DNA from: Brevibacillus borstelensis
GTDB lineage: Bacteria > Bacillota > Bacilli > Brevibacillales > Brevibacillaceae
Assembly: GCF_003710865.1 (NCBI RefSeq)
Contig: NZ_RHHO01000031.1
Location: 1 to 64,000 of the forward strand
DNA length: 64,000 nucleotides
Reading direction: 5' to 3'
A model generated the notes under the pieces. The model was not told where the DNA came from, made no database searches, and was given only the letters and a program-made list of their open reading frames with translations. This document shows, piece after piece, positions 43,940 to 53,943 of this stretch. Both the position numbers and the translations under genes were made by a program. Within the stretch, counting starts at the first letter, position 1, and each line of letters starts with the position of its first letter.

Positions 43940-45040
43940 TTACGCCCCCGATTCTTCATTCATGACTGACAAGATAAGTTCTTCGTCTACCTGAGAAAAC
44001 AATTCTACGGCGCCGATAGCCCGCGGCAAAACAAGCGCCAGTTTGCCGCCGACAGCCTTTTTATCGCGCTTCATCACTTCCAACACCTTTGCCGGATCGA
44101 GCTTGTGCGGCCATTCTGTCGGCAATTGATACTGCCGCAGAAGCCTCCGGGTACGATCGTGAACGCCTGCCTGCGCAATCCCCATGCGCTCCGCCACCTT
44201 CGCTGCGAGGCACATCCCGATTGAGATCGCTTCGCCGTGATTGAGCGTCGAATACTCGCAGAGGGCTTCAAAGGCATGCCCGAACGTATGCCCCAGATTA
44301 AGCAGCGCCCGCTGATTCTGCTCGGTTTCATCTGCCGAAACGATGTTCGCTTTCACCTCACAGCCGCGATAAATCGCTTTGCTCAACAATTCAGAATCTA
44401 GCTGCCAAAGCTTTTCTGCGTTTGCCTCCAGCCAGGAAACAAACGTCTCGTCGGCAATCAAACCGTGCTTGAGCACCTCCGCAAAACCGGCAGCACGTTC
44501 CCTCTCCGGCAACGAGCGGATTGTGGATGTGTCGTATAGAACGAGCCGCGGCTGGTGAAAGGCGCCGATCAGATTTTTCCCGAGGGGATGGTTGATCGCT
44601 ACCTTTCCTCCGACAGAGCTGTCGTGCGCCAAAAGTGTTGTCGGCACTTGGACAAAAGCGATGCCGCGCATGTAAGTCGCAGCGACAAAGCCTGCCAAAT
44701 CACCTACTACCCCGCCGCCAAGGGCGAGGACAGCCGATTTGCGGTCCAATCCGGCAGAAATCGCTGCGGTCATCACTGCTTCATACACGGCGAGGCTTTT
44801 TGACTGCTCTCCGGACGCAATCACAAAGGAATGGACAGCGTATCCCTCCGCTTCCAAGGCGGTTTTCAGCGTTTGCTGATAAAGCAGTGCCACGTTTTCA
44901 TCCGTAACCACGAATAACTTGGACGTCGGGGCCAGCCCCGCCTCCCGCAGCATGGGCCCCGCCTGCTGCAAGAGGCCGTCGCCGATGACGATCGGATACG
45001 AGCGTTCGCCCAGTTCTACTCGCAAGATTTCTCTATTCAT
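43940..45040 (-). CDS. aroB: 3-dehydroquinate synthase
   Basis: 366 residues. NAD-dependent conversion of DAHP to dehydroquinate. Motifs: ALGGGVVGDLAGFVAATYMRGI, PTTLLAHDSSVGGKVAINH, GAFHQP, metal ligands around GFAEVLKHG and LNLGHTFGHAFE, LNHGEAISIGM. Overlaps the aroC stop as TGATG. Confidence 0.97.
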   Translation of the reverse strand: MNREILRVELGERSYPIVIGDGLLQQAGPMLREAGLAPTSKLFVVTDENVALLYQQTLKTALEAEGYAVHSFVIASGEQSKSLAVYEAVMTAAISAGLDRKSAVLALGGGVVGDLAGFVAATYMRGIAFVQVPTTLLAHDSSVGGKVAINHPLGKNLIGAFHQPRLVLYDTSTIRSLPERERAAGFAEVLKHGLIADETFVSWLEANAEKLWQLDSELLSKAIYRGCEVKANIVSADETEQNQRALLNLGHTFGHAFEALCEYSTLNHGEAISIGMCLAAKVAERMGIAQAGVHDRTRRLLRQYQLPTEWPHKLDPAKVLEVMKRDKKAVGGKLALVLPRAIGAVELFSQVDEELILSVMNEESGA

Positions 45041-46200
45041 CAGAATTTCTCCGTATAAGCACGGTATTGGCGGACGTTTTCCAGCATGTCATCGAGCGAA
45101 TCGGATGGGAACTTCTCGCACATCGCCGACGCGATTTCCCAAGCGACCACTGCTTCAGCCACTACGCTCGCGGCCGGGACCGCGCAGCTGTCGGAGCGCT
45201 CGATGCTGGCTGAAAACGCTTCGCGGCTATCAATGTCAACGCTCATCAACGGCTTGTACAGGGTCGGAATCGGCTTCATGACGCCACGCACCACGACAGG
45301 CATTCCGGTCGTCATGCCGCCTTCCAGCCCCCCTGCCCGATTGGATTTTCGGCTGTATCCGGTCTCTTCGCTCCAGACGATTTCATCATGAACCTGCGAT
45401 CCCGGCCGTCCTGCTGCTTCGAATCCGATCCCGATTTCGACGCCTTTGAACGCCTGGATGCTCATGACTGCCTGCGCCAAACGGCCATCGAGCTTTCGAT
45501 CCCATTGAACATGGCTGCCCAGGCCGACCGGAACGCCATCGACGATCACCTCGACGATTCCGCCCAGCGAATCTCCGTCCTGCTTCGCCTGATCGATCGC
45601 AGCCATCATCAGCTGTGCAGCCTCCTCATCGAGACAGCGAACAGGGGATTCTTCCGTGCGGGCAATCAGCTCTTCCAGAGGAAGATCGATTCTTTTGGCA
45701 ACGACATTGCCGATCTGCAGCACCTGTCCGCCAACGCGAATGCCGAACGCCTCCAGCAATTGTCTGGCTACCGCCCCGACAGCGACACGAATCGTCGTCT
45801 CACGGGCGCTGGACCGCTCCAGAATATTGCGCATATCGCGCTGATGGTACTTGATCGCTCCATTCAGGTCTGCATGACCAGGGCGCGGCCGGGAAACACG
45901 GCGTTTTTCTTCAGCACCCTCGACCGGCTCGACACTCATGATGCCCTGCCAGTGGGCCCAGTCTTTATTTTCGACGACCAGCGTGATCGGAGCCCCGGTT
46001 GTATAACCGTGTCTGACACCGGAGAGTACCTTCACCTGGTCCTTTTCAATTTGCATTCTTCGGCCTCGACCGTGACCTTTTTGCCGTCTCGCCAATTGTT
46101 CATTGATCGCCTCGACAGAGAACGGCAGGTTGCTTGGAATCCCTTCGATTATCGCCGTCAATTGCGGCCCGTGCGATTCCCCTGCTGTCAAATAACGCAT
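45040..46200 (-). CDS. aroC: Chorismate synthase
   Basis: 386 residues from ATG 46200 (called aroF in B. subtilis). FMN-dependent last step of the shikimate pathway. Motifs: [63 protein letters not shown] and [27 protein letters not shown] precedes the start. First gene of the supraoperon. Confidence 0.97.
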   Translation of the reverse strand: MRYLTAGESHGPQLTAIIEGIPSNLPFSVEAINEQLARRQKGHGRGRRMQIEKDQVKVLSGVRHGYTTGAPITLVVENKDWAHWQGIMSVEPVEGAEEKRRVSRPRPGHADLNGAIKYHQRDMRNILERSSARETTIRVAVGAVARQLLEAFGIRVGGQVLQIGNVVAKRIDLPLEELIARTEESPVRCLDEEAAQLMMAAIDQAKQDGDSLGGIVEVIVDGVPVGLGSHVQWDRKLDGRLAQAVMSIQAFKGVEIGIGFEAAGRPGSQVHDEIVWSEETGYSRKSNRAGGLEGGMTTGMPVVVRGVMKPIPTLYKPLMSVDIDSREAFSASIERSDSCAVPAASVVAEAVVAWEIASAMCEKFPSDSLDDMLENVRQYRAYTEKF

Positions 46201-46336
46201 CTCTCGCTTCCTCCATCCTCCAGGCAGCACTTTCTTTTCCCGAACGGGGGCGCTGTCCTTTATCACTTTTAAGCGTTATAATATCATACCTATTACCCCG
46301 AGGAAATACAAAAGTGGGAAACTTTCTGAATCTAGA

Positions 46337-46364
46337 CAAAACGCTTCTCTTTTCGGAGAAGCGT
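46337..46364 (-). terminator. Terminator after the 55-residue gene
   Basis: ACGCTTCTC/GAGAAGCGT with 6-base loop and TTTTG on the minus strand. It insulates aroC from cheR and the small gene. Confidence 0.85.
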
Positions 46365-46381
46365 CTGCTGTCACGTCCAGT

Positions 46382-46549
46382 TTAGTAATAATCAGCCAAA
46401 AACAAAGGATTCGAAGGAACCGAACGCCGGCTATGATCTGCGCGGACGAGGTCATCCACCTGCGTTTTTTCCGCACCAAGAATTTGACCGCACTCCTGGA
46501 GAGTGATCAAGCCTCTTCGATATGCCTCGATGACCTTATGCTTATCCAT
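46382..46549 (-). CDS. Small putative helix-turn-helix protein
   Basis: 55 residues from ATG 46549, which has AGGGAGGAAG upstream (frame open to 46600). Sequence begins MDKHKVIEAYRRGLITLQECGQILG, and residues 12-32 (LITLQECGQILGAEKTQVDDL) look like a helix-turn-helix. The tail is basic then aromatic (FLADYY). Not recognised. Lies between cheR and aroC in the same direction. Confidence 0.65.
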   Translation of the reverse strand: MDKHKVIEAYRRGLITLQECGQILGAEKTQVDDLVRADHSRRSVPSNPLFLADYY

Positions 46550-46622
46550 CTGCTTCCTCCCTATCGGCTTGTTATTCATAGTGTTGGGAAAAAACAGCAT
46601 GGATATACCCGCTCGGCTCCTT

Positions 46623-47396
46623 TTACCCTAATTTTCGGTAAAAGAATGTATCCTCTGTTTCAAACTGGTACTGCTGCGGCTGAAAAATCTGCTCCGTGCT
46701 GCCGACGAACAGGACGCCGCCAGGCTTTAGGGCACGGCTGAATTTGTGGTAAAGCTCATGCTTGGCCTCTTCCGTAAAGTAGATCATCACATTGCGGCAA
46801 ATGATCAGGTCAAACCCGGATTCGAACGTATCGGCCAGAAGGTTGTGCTTGCGGAAATTCACGCGTTTTTTTACTTCATCTGAAATGCGGTAGCTCAAGC
46901 TGTCCTTTTGAAAATATTTGTCCAGCAAATCTTTTGGACAATCCTGCAAGGCTCTTTCTGTATAAACCCCTTGCTTTGCTTTTGCGATCGCTCCTTCGTC
47001 AATATCCGATGCCAGCACCGAAGCGTCCCAGCGATGGCGCAGCAGCAAGAGCGACAGTGTGTAAGGCTCTTCTCCCGTCGAACATGCGGCACTCCAACAT
47101 TTCAGACGCGGAGACTGACGTACCAGCCTGGGCAAGATCTTATTTTCAAGCACTTCCCAACGCCCCGGATTGCGAAAAAACTCCGACACGTTGATCGTCA
47201 TGCGATCGAGAAACTCGTAAAACAGCTCTTTGTCTTTTGCGATCGCCTCGAAGTACTGAGCGAATGTCGTATAACCCCGTTTCAAGCGGAGCGAAGTAAG
47301 CCGCCGTTTCATCTGTGCTTCCTTGTAGAGTGCGAGGTCAATTCCTGTCATTTTTTTTACGCTGGCGATGAACTGGAGAAAATCCTTGTCTTCCAT
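46623..47396 (-). CDS. cheR: Chemotaxis protein methyltransferase CheR
   Basis: 257 residues. Methylates glutamates of chemoreceptors with S-adenosylmethionine. N-terminal helical domain ([28 protein letters not shown]), then the SAM domain with [40 protein letters not shown] and [15 protein letters not shown]. Position after ndk agrees with B. subtilis. Confidence 0.96.
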   Translation of the reverse strand: MEDKDFLQFIASVKKMTGIDLALYKEAQMKRRLTSLRLKRGYTTFAQYFEAIAKDKELFYEFLDRMTINVSEFFRNPGRWEVLENKILPRLVRQSPRLKCWSAACSTGEEPYTLSLLLLRHRWDASVLASDIDEGAIAKAKQGVYTERALQDCPKDLLDKYFQKDSLSYRISDEVKKRVNFRKHNLLADTFESGFDLIICRNVMIYFTEEAKHELYHKFSRALKPGGVLFVGSTEQIFQPQQYQFETEDTFFYRKLG

Positions 47397-47483
47397 ACTT
47401 CGAAATCCCCTTTCGACGACTTACTCATGCGATTCGCGTTTTTTTGACAAAATCCTGCCGAATTTTGTTGCAGATTCGCGAAT

Positions 47484-47513
47484 AAAAGAAAAAGACCCCT
47501 TAGCGGAGTCTTT
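47484..47513 (-). terminator. Terminator after ndk
   Basis: AAAGACTCC/GGGGTCTTT (one T-G pair), 5-base loop, then TTCTTTT on the minus strand, 33 bases beyond the ndk stop. Confidence 0.85.
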
Positions 47514-47546
47514 ATCCATCTGCGTGATTGCTCTTTGTTCAAGAGC

Positions 47547-47990
47547 TTAGATCCAGCGTTGGATCGTCTTTTCGTAGGAAAGAACTTCTCCTTGGCCAAA
47601 CCACAGAGCGATTTCGCGCTCAGCGCTTTCTGGAGAGTCGGAACCGTGGATGATGTTCATGCCAACGGAAGTTGCGAAGTCGCCGCGGATTGTTCCGGAT
47701 GCAGCGTCTGCAGGGTTGGTTTTGCCCATCATGGAACGAGCGGTGGAAATCACGTTGTTGCCTTGCCATACCATCGCGAATACAGGTCCGGAGGTAATGA
47801 AGTCAACCAGTTCACCAAAGAACGGGCGCTCTTTATGCTCAGCATAGTGCTGTTCAGCCAGCTCGCGGCTAACATTCATCAGCTTTGCTCCAACGAGTTG
47901 GAAGCCTTTTTTCTCGAAGCGGGAAACGATCTCTCCGATCAGGTTGCGTTGTACGCCATCAGGTTTTACCATCAGAAACGTTTTTTCCAT
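47547..47990 (-). CDS. ndk: Nucleoside diphosphate kinase
   Basis: 147 residues. Transfers the terminal phosphate between nucleotides through a phosphohistidine; active site [16 protein letters not shown] (His) is intact. N-terminus [24 protein letters not shown] at 47990 has GGAGG upstream, the frame beyond to 48068 is not used. Follows hepT. Confidence 0.97.
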   Translation of the reverse strand: MEKTFLMVKPDGVQRNLIGEIVSRFEKKGFQLVGAKLMNVSRELAEQHYAEHKERPFFGELVDFITSGPVFAMVWQGNNVISTARSMMGKTNPADAASGTIRGDFATSVGMNIIHGSDSPESAEREIALWFGQGEVLSYEKTIQRWI

Positions 47991-48093
47991 CGTAAGGTTG
48001 CCTCCAGTATAGCTATGTATTGGTATTTCACACACCATCAGAAATTTTATCAAAAGATAGAGGGGCAATCAACCTGCTCCTCAGCAAAAAACG

Positions 48094-49059
48094 CTAAAAT
48101 TTGCGATCGATAATAAAATCGGCCACACCGATCAGCGATTTTTTCGTTGAATTGTTCGGCAGGTCGGCGATAATGCTGCGCGCTCTGGCGATATAGCGCT
48201 CCGCCAGCCTCTGCGAAAAAGCGATGCCTTCGTCTTTTCTCACCAGCTGGATCGCCTCGTCCACATGGTTCCAGAAGGTATCCTCCCGAATCCATTTTTG
48301 AAACTGTTCCCGAGCAATGCCGTGATGAGCCGTGTACATCGCGGGAAGGGTAATGTTGCCCTGGCGCAAATCGCTTCCCGCAGGCTTGCCCAATTGCTTT
48401 TCCGTACCGGTAAAGTCAAGGATGTCATCCGTGATTTGAAAAGCCATCCCGACATTGTAGCCGTACCAGTACATCCTGCGGACGAGATCCTCTGTCGCTC
48501 CGCTCGCAATCGCCCCCATCTGGCAGCTGATCGCGATCAAGAGAGCGGTCTTGCGCTTGATTCTGCGCAGGTACATACGGAAATTTTGATCCCAGCTGTG
48601 CAGAGCCCGCACCTGCTCGATCTCTCCCTTGACCATTTCGACGATCGCGTTGGCCAAAATCTGGTGGAGCTGAGGAATCTTCAGCTCCGTCACAATCGAC
48701 AGCGCCCGGGCAAGAATGTAATCGCCGGTGTACATCGCTACTTTGTTGTCCCATTTTGTTTTGACCGTATCCCGGCCTCTACGCTTGTCCGCATTGTCGA
48801 CAACATCGTCGTGCACAAGCGTGGCCATATGAATCAGTTCGAGCGGAACTGCCACGTACTTGAGCCGGGTCACGTCATAGGACCCCCACTTTCCACCAAG
48901 CAACACAAATACGGGACGGATGCGCTTCCCTCCCGCCTTCAGCAGGTGCGTGGACGACTGATACAGCTCCCGCACTCCCGTATCGATGGACAGCTCCAAC
49001 TGATTTTCGATGTACTCCACATCTTTTTTCATCTCAAAGTATATATCGACTAGGTTCAT
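48094..49059 (-). CDS. hepT: Heptaprenyl diphosphate synthase component II
   Basis: 321 residues. Catalytic subunit making the C35 side chain of menaquinone. First Asp-rich motif LVHDDVVDNADKRRG, second QITDDILDFTG, and GKRIRP and KRKTALL substrate motifs. ATG at 49059 has AGGTGG five bases upstream; GTG at 49068 is less likely. Works with HepS encoded at 52165-52998; between them stand four menaquinone genes. Confidence 0.96.
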   Translation of the reverse strand: MNLVDIYFEMKKDVEYIENQLELSIDTGVRELYQSSTHLLKAGGKRIRPVFVLLGGKWGSYDVTRLKYVAVPLELIHMATLVHDDVVDNADKRRGRDTVKTKWDNKVAMYTGDYILARALSIVTELKIPQLHQILANAIVEMVKGEIEQVRALHSWDQNFRMYLRRIKRKTALLIAISCQMGAIASGATEDLVRRMYWYGYNVGMAFQITDDILDFTGTEKQLGKPAGSDLRQGNITLPAMYTAHHGIAREQFQKWIREDTFWNHVDEAIQLVRKDEGIAFSQRLAERYIARARSIIADLPNNSTKKSLIGVADFIIDRKF

Positions 49060-49078
49060 CCGCTCCACCTATTTTCGT

Positions 49079-49930
49079 TCAACGTAGTTTTTGCCGTCCG
49101 GACTTCTCCCACAATTCCACAGTAACCGGTCCCGGAAGCAGTCCCTGCTCCGCCGCGCAGCGATAGTAGTACTCCAGCCCCGTTCTTTGCTCATCGCCAA
49201 AAACGTGCTGCAGACCTTGAAAGTATTGGCGCCAATCAGCCTTTTCTCCGCCATAATGCTGATGTACGTACTCGATCAACGGTTCAGGATTGCTTAGATG
49301 TTTCTGTTTGCTCTCCAAAAAGGCATTGTGCACCTCGCTGAGCAATTCGGCATGTTCGGCCAGAATCGCCTTGCGGACTGTCCACAAAGCAAAGGTCATG
49401 GAATATCCGGTGAAGCGATACCAAAGTTCGCCTAGATCGTAAATCATATAGGGAACACGCTGGCGTATCGCCCTGATCGCATCGTCTCCAATCAGGAGAG
49501 CCGCATCGGCACCAAGCATCATTTCTTCAAGTACAGGTGCTTGCATCGAGTAAGAGACTTGCAGCCCGTAAAACTTTTGCAGAATCACTTTCAACAAATT
49601 GATGGAAGTAGCTGACGTATTGGTCAAGGCAATTCGCGCCTCATTCAGCTCTTCGATCGGCTTTTTGCTGAACAGAAAGATCGAGCCGACTGGGCCTTTG
49701 GCGCTGACGGACAGGTCCGGCAGTACCAGGTAATCCTTCGCATGCTCTGCGTAGCTGAAAGAAGAGATTGGTCCAAGGTCGATCTCGCCGCGGGCCATCG
49801 CCTCGTTTAACTGGGCAGGAACCTGCCGGATAAACGAAATCCGATCTTCAAAACGGGCTTGGTCAAAATGAAATGTGACAGGGAAGGTGTTGGTGTATAG
49901 GATTTGTCCAATGCGCAAGGACTTTTGCAT
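49079..49930 (-). CDS. mqnA: Chorismate dehydratase, futalosine pathway
   Basis: 283 residues from ATG 49930 (GGGGGG upstream; frame open to 49972). Resembles a periplasmic-binding-protein fold without signal peptide: RIGQILYTNTFPVTFHF, GEIDLGPISSFSYAEH, TNTSATSINLLKVIL, GADAALLIGDDAI. MqnA turns chorismate into 3-enolpyruvyl-benzoate, first step of the alternative menaquinone route. Its place among ubiX, mqnP and menG supports this. Confidence 0.9.
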   Translation of the reverse strand: MQKSLRIGQILYTNTFPVTFHFDQARFEDRISFIRQVPAQLNEAMARGEIDLGPISSFSYAEHAKDYLVLPDLSVSAKGPVGSIFLFSKKPIEELNEARIALTNTSATSINLLKVILQKFYGLQVSYSMQAPVLEEMMLGADAALLIGDDAIRAIRQRVPYMIYDLGELWYRFTGYSMTFALWTVRKAILAEHAELLSEVHNAFLESKQKHLSNPEPLIEYVHQHYGGEKADWRQYFQGLQHVFGDEQRTGLEYYYRCAAEQGLLPGPVTVELWEKSGRQKLR

Positions 49931-49934
49931 ATTC

Positions 49935-50531
49935 TTATTCCCCCCAGCGCCGAAACAAAGCGTGCGGCACATCGAGTGCGTCCAATGCTTTGCCTACGAC
50001 AAAATTGACTAGGTCATCCATCGTCTGCGGTTTTTGATAAAAACCAGGCATGGCCGGCAATATCTTGACACCGAGCCTGCTCAATCGCAGCATGTTCTCC
50101 AGCTGGATCGCGTTCAAAGGCGTTTCTCTGGGAACGAGTACGAGCTTTCGTCCTTCTTTCAACATGACATCTGCGACACGCTCAAGCAGGTTGCCTGAGG
50201 CACCGTGCGCAATGCCGGAAAGAGTTCCCATCGAACAAGGCACAACAATCATCCCCTCGCAGCGGTACGATCCGCTCGCAGCGGGACAATTAAAATCGCG
50301 CAAGCCCCAGTAACGAAGCTCTCCGGGAAAATCCTGCTGAAGCTTTTCCGCCAATAGTCCTTCGCGGTTTTCCGTATTCCAGTCCAGTTCGTCATGAAAC
50401 ACCTGCCAGCCTGCCTCCGTCACCATCAAGTGTACGGTATGCCCGCTCTTCAAGAGCTCCTGAACCAGTCTCACGCCATAAATCGCACCACTAGCACCTG
50501 TGATTCCAACAGCCCATGCTTGTGTACTCAT
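49935..50531 (-). CDS. ubiX: UbiX-family flavin prenyltransferase
   Basis: 198 residues. Makes prenylated FMN, the cofactor of UbiD-type decarboxylases. Signatures: VGITGASGAIYGVRLVQEL, VVPCSMGTLSGIAHGAS and LVLVPRETPLNAIQLENM. In this cluster it presumably supports the decarboxylase step of the futalosine pathway. Overlaps mqnP by 4 bases. Confidence 0.95.
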   Translation of the reverse strand: MSTQAWAVGITGASGAIYGVRLVQELLKSGHTVHLMVTEAGWQVFHDELDWNTENREGLLAEKLQQDFPGELRYWGLRDFNCPAASGSYRCEGMIVVPCSMGTLSGIAHGASGNLLERVADVMLKEGRKLVLVPRETPLNAIQLENMLRLSRLGVKILPAMPGFYQKPQTMDDLVNFVVGKALDALDVPHALFRRWGE

Positions 50532-51397
50532 GATATCACCAGATCAAGCATGGTAAAAGTAAACATAACCATGCTGAGTATTCCGTTCATATTGAAAAAG
50601 GCGACGTCAAGCTTGGACAAATCCGTCGGCTTCACCAAGCTGTGTTCGTACAGCAGAATGGCCCCGGAGATCAAAACGCCGACCAGGAACCAAATGGACA
50701 AATCTGCGATCATGTACAGCGACAAAAGGCCGAAGAACGTAATCACGTGGCAGCCTCTGGCAATCAGCAGCGCTTTGCTGATGCCAAACCGGCTTGGCAT
50801 GGAGTACAAACCTTCCTTGCGGTCAAAGTCCGCGTCCTGACAAGCGTACATAATATCAAAGCCGGCTGTCCAGAACAGCACGCTGATAAACAGCAGAAGA
50901 CCGGTGCCGTCTACCTGCCCTGTCGTTGCCACCCAACCGCCCAGAGGCCCAAACCCGATCGCTACACCCAGCACAAAATGGCAGAGCCAGGTAAAGCGCT
51001 TCGTATAGGAGTACAGAATGAGTACAAAAACAGCTAAAGGCAACAATTTTACCGCAAGTGAATTCAACTGGAAGGCAGCAAAGAACAACACAGCAAAAGA
51101 CACGACGATGAAGACGACAACTTCTACTATCGAGATCAAACCGGCAGGAATCGCCCTGTTCGCGGTTCGCGGGTTCTTCGCATCGATGAACCGGTCAATC
51201 AACCGATTGAGCGACATGGCCGCGCTTCGTGCCCCTACCATCGCGACAGTCACCCATAAAATTTCCATCCAGGTCGGCCACGTTTGCTCTACTACAATAT
51301 TACCCAATACGGCACCCATAAAAGCAAACGGCAACGCAAAAATAGAGTGCTCGAATTTAATCATTTCCAAAATAATTTTTAATTTACGGAGACTCAC
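50528..51397 (-). CDS. mqnP: UbiA-family prenyltransferase, MqnP type
   Basis: 289 residues, about eight or nine membrane helices. Prenyl-diphosphate motif NRLIDRFIDAKNPRTANR and second motif DIMYACQDADFDRKEG. Attaches the heptaprenyl chain to the aromatic or naphthoate precursor. It looks like the 4-hydroxybenzoate-type (MqnP) and not like MenA. GTG at 51397 is preferred since AGGAAG lies eight bases upstream; the track-level GTG at 51406 has no spacing. Confidence 0.9.
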   Translation of the reverse strand: MSLRKLKIILEMIKFEHSIFALPFAFMGAVLGNIVVEQTWPTWMEILWVTVAMVGARSAAMSLNRLIDRFIDAKNPRTANRAIPAGLISIVEVVVFIVVSFAVLFFAAFQLNSLAVKLLPLAVFVLILYSYTKRFTWLCHFVLGVAIGFGPLGGWVATTGQVDGTGLLLFISVLFWTAGFDIMYACQDADFDRKEGLYSMPSRFGISKALLIARGCHVITFFGLLSLYMIADLSIWFLVGVLISGAILLYEHSLVKPTDLSKLDVAFFNMNGILSMVMFTFTMLDLVIS

Positions 51398-51439
51398 AAA
51401 ATACACTTCCTATCCACTGAAGAGATACCCGATGATTGA

Positions 51440-52165
51440 TCAGGGCTTGGTCCCGATATGCAGTGCAGCCACTCCACCCATGAACAATTTCACCTCAACC
51501 GGGTCAAGGCCTGCCTGCTGAAACATGCGGGCAAGCTCTCGGCTATCGGGAAAATTCGTCAGTGACTGTGGCAGCCAGGCGTACTCCTCATACTTGTTAA
51601 CTGTCCATTTCGCAATCAATGGCAAGATTTTGTAGAAATACAAATAGAAAAGCTGGCGATACGGATAAAAAGGAGGCTTGGACACCTCCAACGACACGAC
51701 TTTGCCCCCAGGCTTGACCACTCGAGCCATTTCTTTCAACACGGTTTGGATATCAGGGACGTTCCGCAGCGCAAAGCCAATCGTTGCAAAGTCAAAGGAG
51801 TTATCCTCGTACGGCAGCTTCATGGCGTCACCGTTTACCAGTTGCACGATTCCGCCCACGCCCCTCTGCGCAACCTTGTATGCGCCTACATCCAGCATAT
51901 TCTGGCTGAAATCAAGTCCGACGACACGACCATCCTTGCCAACGGCATCCGCTAATGCGATCGTCCAGTCACCCGTGCCGCAAGCCACATCAATCGCCGT
52001 TTGGCCCGGTTGGATATTCATTCGCTTCATCGTATAGTTGCGCCAGGCAACGTGGCTGCCAAAGCTGATGACATTGTTCATCTTGTCGTACTCTTGCGCG
52101 ATGCTTTCAAACACGCTGTGCACGTGCTGTGCTTTTTCTCTCATCTGCATCTCGTTCACTTCCAT
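51440..52165 (-). CDS. menG: Demethylmenaquinone methyltransferase
   Basis: 241 residues. SAM-dependent last step of menaquinone synthesis (UbiE/MenG). Motifs: VHSVFESIAQEYDKMNNVISFG, AIDVACGTGDWTIALA, GDAMKLPYEDNSFDFATIGFALRNV and VVKPGGKVVSLE. The ATG at 52165 overlaps the hepS stop; AGGAG lies upstream. Confidence 0.96.
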   Translation of the reverse strand: MEVNEMQMREKAQHVHSVFESIAQEYDKMNNVISFGSHVAWRNYTMKRMNIQPGQTAIDVACGTGDWTIALADAVGKDGRVVGLDFSQNMLDVGAYKVAQRGVGGIVQLVNGDAMKLPYEDNSFDFATIGFALRNVPDIQTVLKEMARVVKPGGKVVSLEVSKPPFYPYRQLFYLYFYKILPLIAKWTVNKYEEYAWLPQSLTNFPDSRELARMFQQAGLDPVEVKLFMGGVAALHIGTKP

Positions 52166-52998
52166 CACATCTCCTCAATAACCCGTTTCAGACGATTCAC
52201 GCGGTGGGAATATCGAGATGTAAACCAAACGAGCACGTCCTGGGCTTCAGTCTGATGAAGGGTACGCAATAGCTGTTCGCACATGTTGATCAGTTCAGTC
52301 GCTTTTGTTTCAATCCCGGCCAGTACCTGGGCTAGTGTCGCCCCTGGTTTTTGCAGCAAAAAACGGGCAAAGCCGGCAGGAACCTGGTCTTGCCACTTTA
52401 ATTGTTCCCATTCGTTTATCATGCTTTCCACCGTTGACGTGTCCTTTAGGAGCGACGTCCAGAAGCGGCGTTCTTCCTCCGATTCGGCATACTTGTCAAC
52501 CATCGCGACGTACAAGCCCGTATCAATGACAGTTCGCAGCTCCAAATACGCTTCGGAGGACAATTTTCCCTCTTTATCTGCCAAATAAAGCTTCATCTTG
52601 GCCTCGTTTACATGCTGAATCGCATCCGCCAAGACGCGAATGGCTTCTACTTCACCGGCATGAGCGAGCAACTGGTAGTAACGGCTGCTGTAATAATCGC
52701 CTGCCAAAACCGTTAATTGCCTGTTCCGTTCTTCCACAAGTGTATCGCCATAAGCATTTTTGACAGTTTCATGCATGTCCAATCCTAATTGCATGAGGCC
52801 GGTTGTAATTGAGAACGTCCGTGCGCGTTCCTTGCCTATTCCCCGGTTCAATAAAAAGAGGTACAACAGCGCTAGCCGATTCTCAGCTATGGCCGGTACG
52901 TCTACGTATTGTTCCACATAGGAAATGGATATTCGCTGGTAGATCTGATCGATAATGGCACGGATCTCGTCGATGAATGGGTTTTTTTCTTTGCTCAT
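52165..52998 (-). CDS. hepS: Heptaprenyl diphosphate synthase component I
   Basis: 277 residues, small regulatory subunit of the two-part heptaprenyl diphosphate synthase. All-helical with the typical VLAGDYYSSRYYQLLAHAGEVEAI segment. No Asp-rich catalytic motif, as expected. Precedes menG, as in B. subtilis. Confidence 0.92.
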   Translation of the reverse strand: MSKEKNPFIDEIRAIIDQIYQRISISYVEQYVDVPAIAENRLALLYLFLLNRGIGKERARTFSITTGLMQLGLDMHETVKNAYGDTLVEERNRQLTVLAGDYYSSRYYQLLAHAGEVEAIRVLADAIQHVNEAKMKLYLADKEGKLSSEAYLELRTVIDTGLYVAMVDKYAESEEERRFWTSLLKDTSTVESMINEWEQLKWQDQVPAGFARFLLQKPGATLAQVLAGIETKATELINMCEQLLRTLHQTEAQDVLVWFTSRYSHRVNRLKRVIEEM

Positions 52999-53101
52999 GC
53001 GTCCTCCTCCACAACCTGGTCATTACCTGTTCCGTTCGGTTTCATGCTTTTACCGAGTGTCGGCAAAATACCATCCCTACCATCATACCATACTTCACCC
53101 G

Positions 53102-53617
53102 TCAAGGACTAACTCTCTCGTAAAAATAAGGCTCTACCCGCACCGGGAATCTTGTCTTGACGTGCGTCTCATAATCCTCCACATCCGTCGGTGAGACGAA
53201 GTAGGCTGCTCGATCCGGACGATTCGCTTCGATGGCTACAAGCAGTTTGCTCGTGTTCTCTACCTCTTCTTTTTCCAGCAGCCGAAAATATACATGCTCC
53301 ACATTGCCGGTCAATCGAAAGAGATCGTACGTTACTGCGTAAAAATCATGAAACACCCGATTTGCATCTATCCGGTCTTTTGGACTCACCGCCAGATCGA
53401 CAAAAACCGACGGATTTTCCCATTTTACACGCTTAATATTATAATGAGTCGTCATGAATGTAAATAAATCCACTACATTTTGTTCACTCAGCTCTACTGG
53501 TCTGGCGGCTTGAAAAGCAGGCACATCCTCCTGTTTCCAGGACAATGTCGGAACCCATGACAACATGGCGGCCAGGAACGCGGACATAGCGATGGCGACA
53601 AACAGTCTGCGCGGCAT
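53102..53617 (-). CDS. Secreted or membrane-anchored protein of unknown function
   Basis: 171 residues from ATG 53617, which has GAGGAGGG six bases upstream. N-terminal signal-like segment (residues 2-22, RRLFVAIAMSAFLAAMLSWV), then a soluble domain with an alternating alpha/beta pattern. No lipobox. Not recognised. It sits between mtrB and hepS in the same direction and has no counterpart at this place in B. subtilis that I know. Confidence 0.7.
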   Translation of the reverse strand: MPRRLFVAIAMSAFLAAMLSWVPTLSWKQEDVPAFQAARPVELSEQNVVDLFTFMTTHYNIKRVKWENPSVFVDLAVSPKDRIDANRVFHDFYAVTYDLFRLTGNVEHVYFRLLEKEEVENTSKLLVAIEANRPDRAAYFVSPTDVEDYETHVKTRFPVRVEPYFYERVSP

Positions 53618-53647
53618 AGACATCCCTCCTCACCACCATTGTACAAA

Positions 53648-53674
53648 TAAAAAAAGCAGGCTATGCCTGCTTTT
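53648..53674 (-). terminator. Terminator at the end of mtrB
   Basis: AAAAGCAGGC-AT-AGCCTGCTTTTTTT; the stop codon of mtrB is inside the hairpin. Ends the mtrB transcript before the gene at 53102. Confidence 0.9.
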
Positions 53675-53903
53675 CATCCGACGTATCGATAATCCCGTGA
53701 TGCGTATAGATCACGGCTTTTCCTCTTACCTTGATCGCGGAGGTGTGCTCGGTAAACTGGGCCAGCATGACCTCGCCCTTGTCCAATTTCTCCGTATGAT
53801 GGAAACGGGTATCGGAGCCTCTTGTCAAACCGATCACGTGGACCCCGTTTTCTTTTGCCTTCACCACAAAATATTCTTGCTGCCCATTCGGTGTTTGTGC
53901 CAC
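53661..53903 (-). CDS. mtrB: Tryptophan RNA-binding attenuation protein TRAP
   Basis: 80 residues. Very close to known [59 protein letters not shown]. Residues known to bind RNA (Lys-Glu-Lys-type surface, here K-x-x-K-V-R-G) and tryptophan (Thr/His/Gly loops) are present. Eleven subunits form a ring that, when loaded with tryptophan, wraps RNA with GAG/UAG triplets. The matching site is in the trp leader at 43435-43488. Unlike B. subtilis it is not adjacent to folE; tRNA genes, an exporter and a lytic transglycosylase come between. Confidence 0.97.
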   Translation of the reverse strand: MAQTPNGQQEYFVVKAKENGVHVIGLTRGSDTRFHHTEKLDKGEVMLAQFTEHTSAIKVRGKAVIYTHHGIIDTSDEKQA

Positions 53904-53943
53904 CTAAGTTCCTCCTAACTGGCAATTCCGTAGTTTTTCGTTT

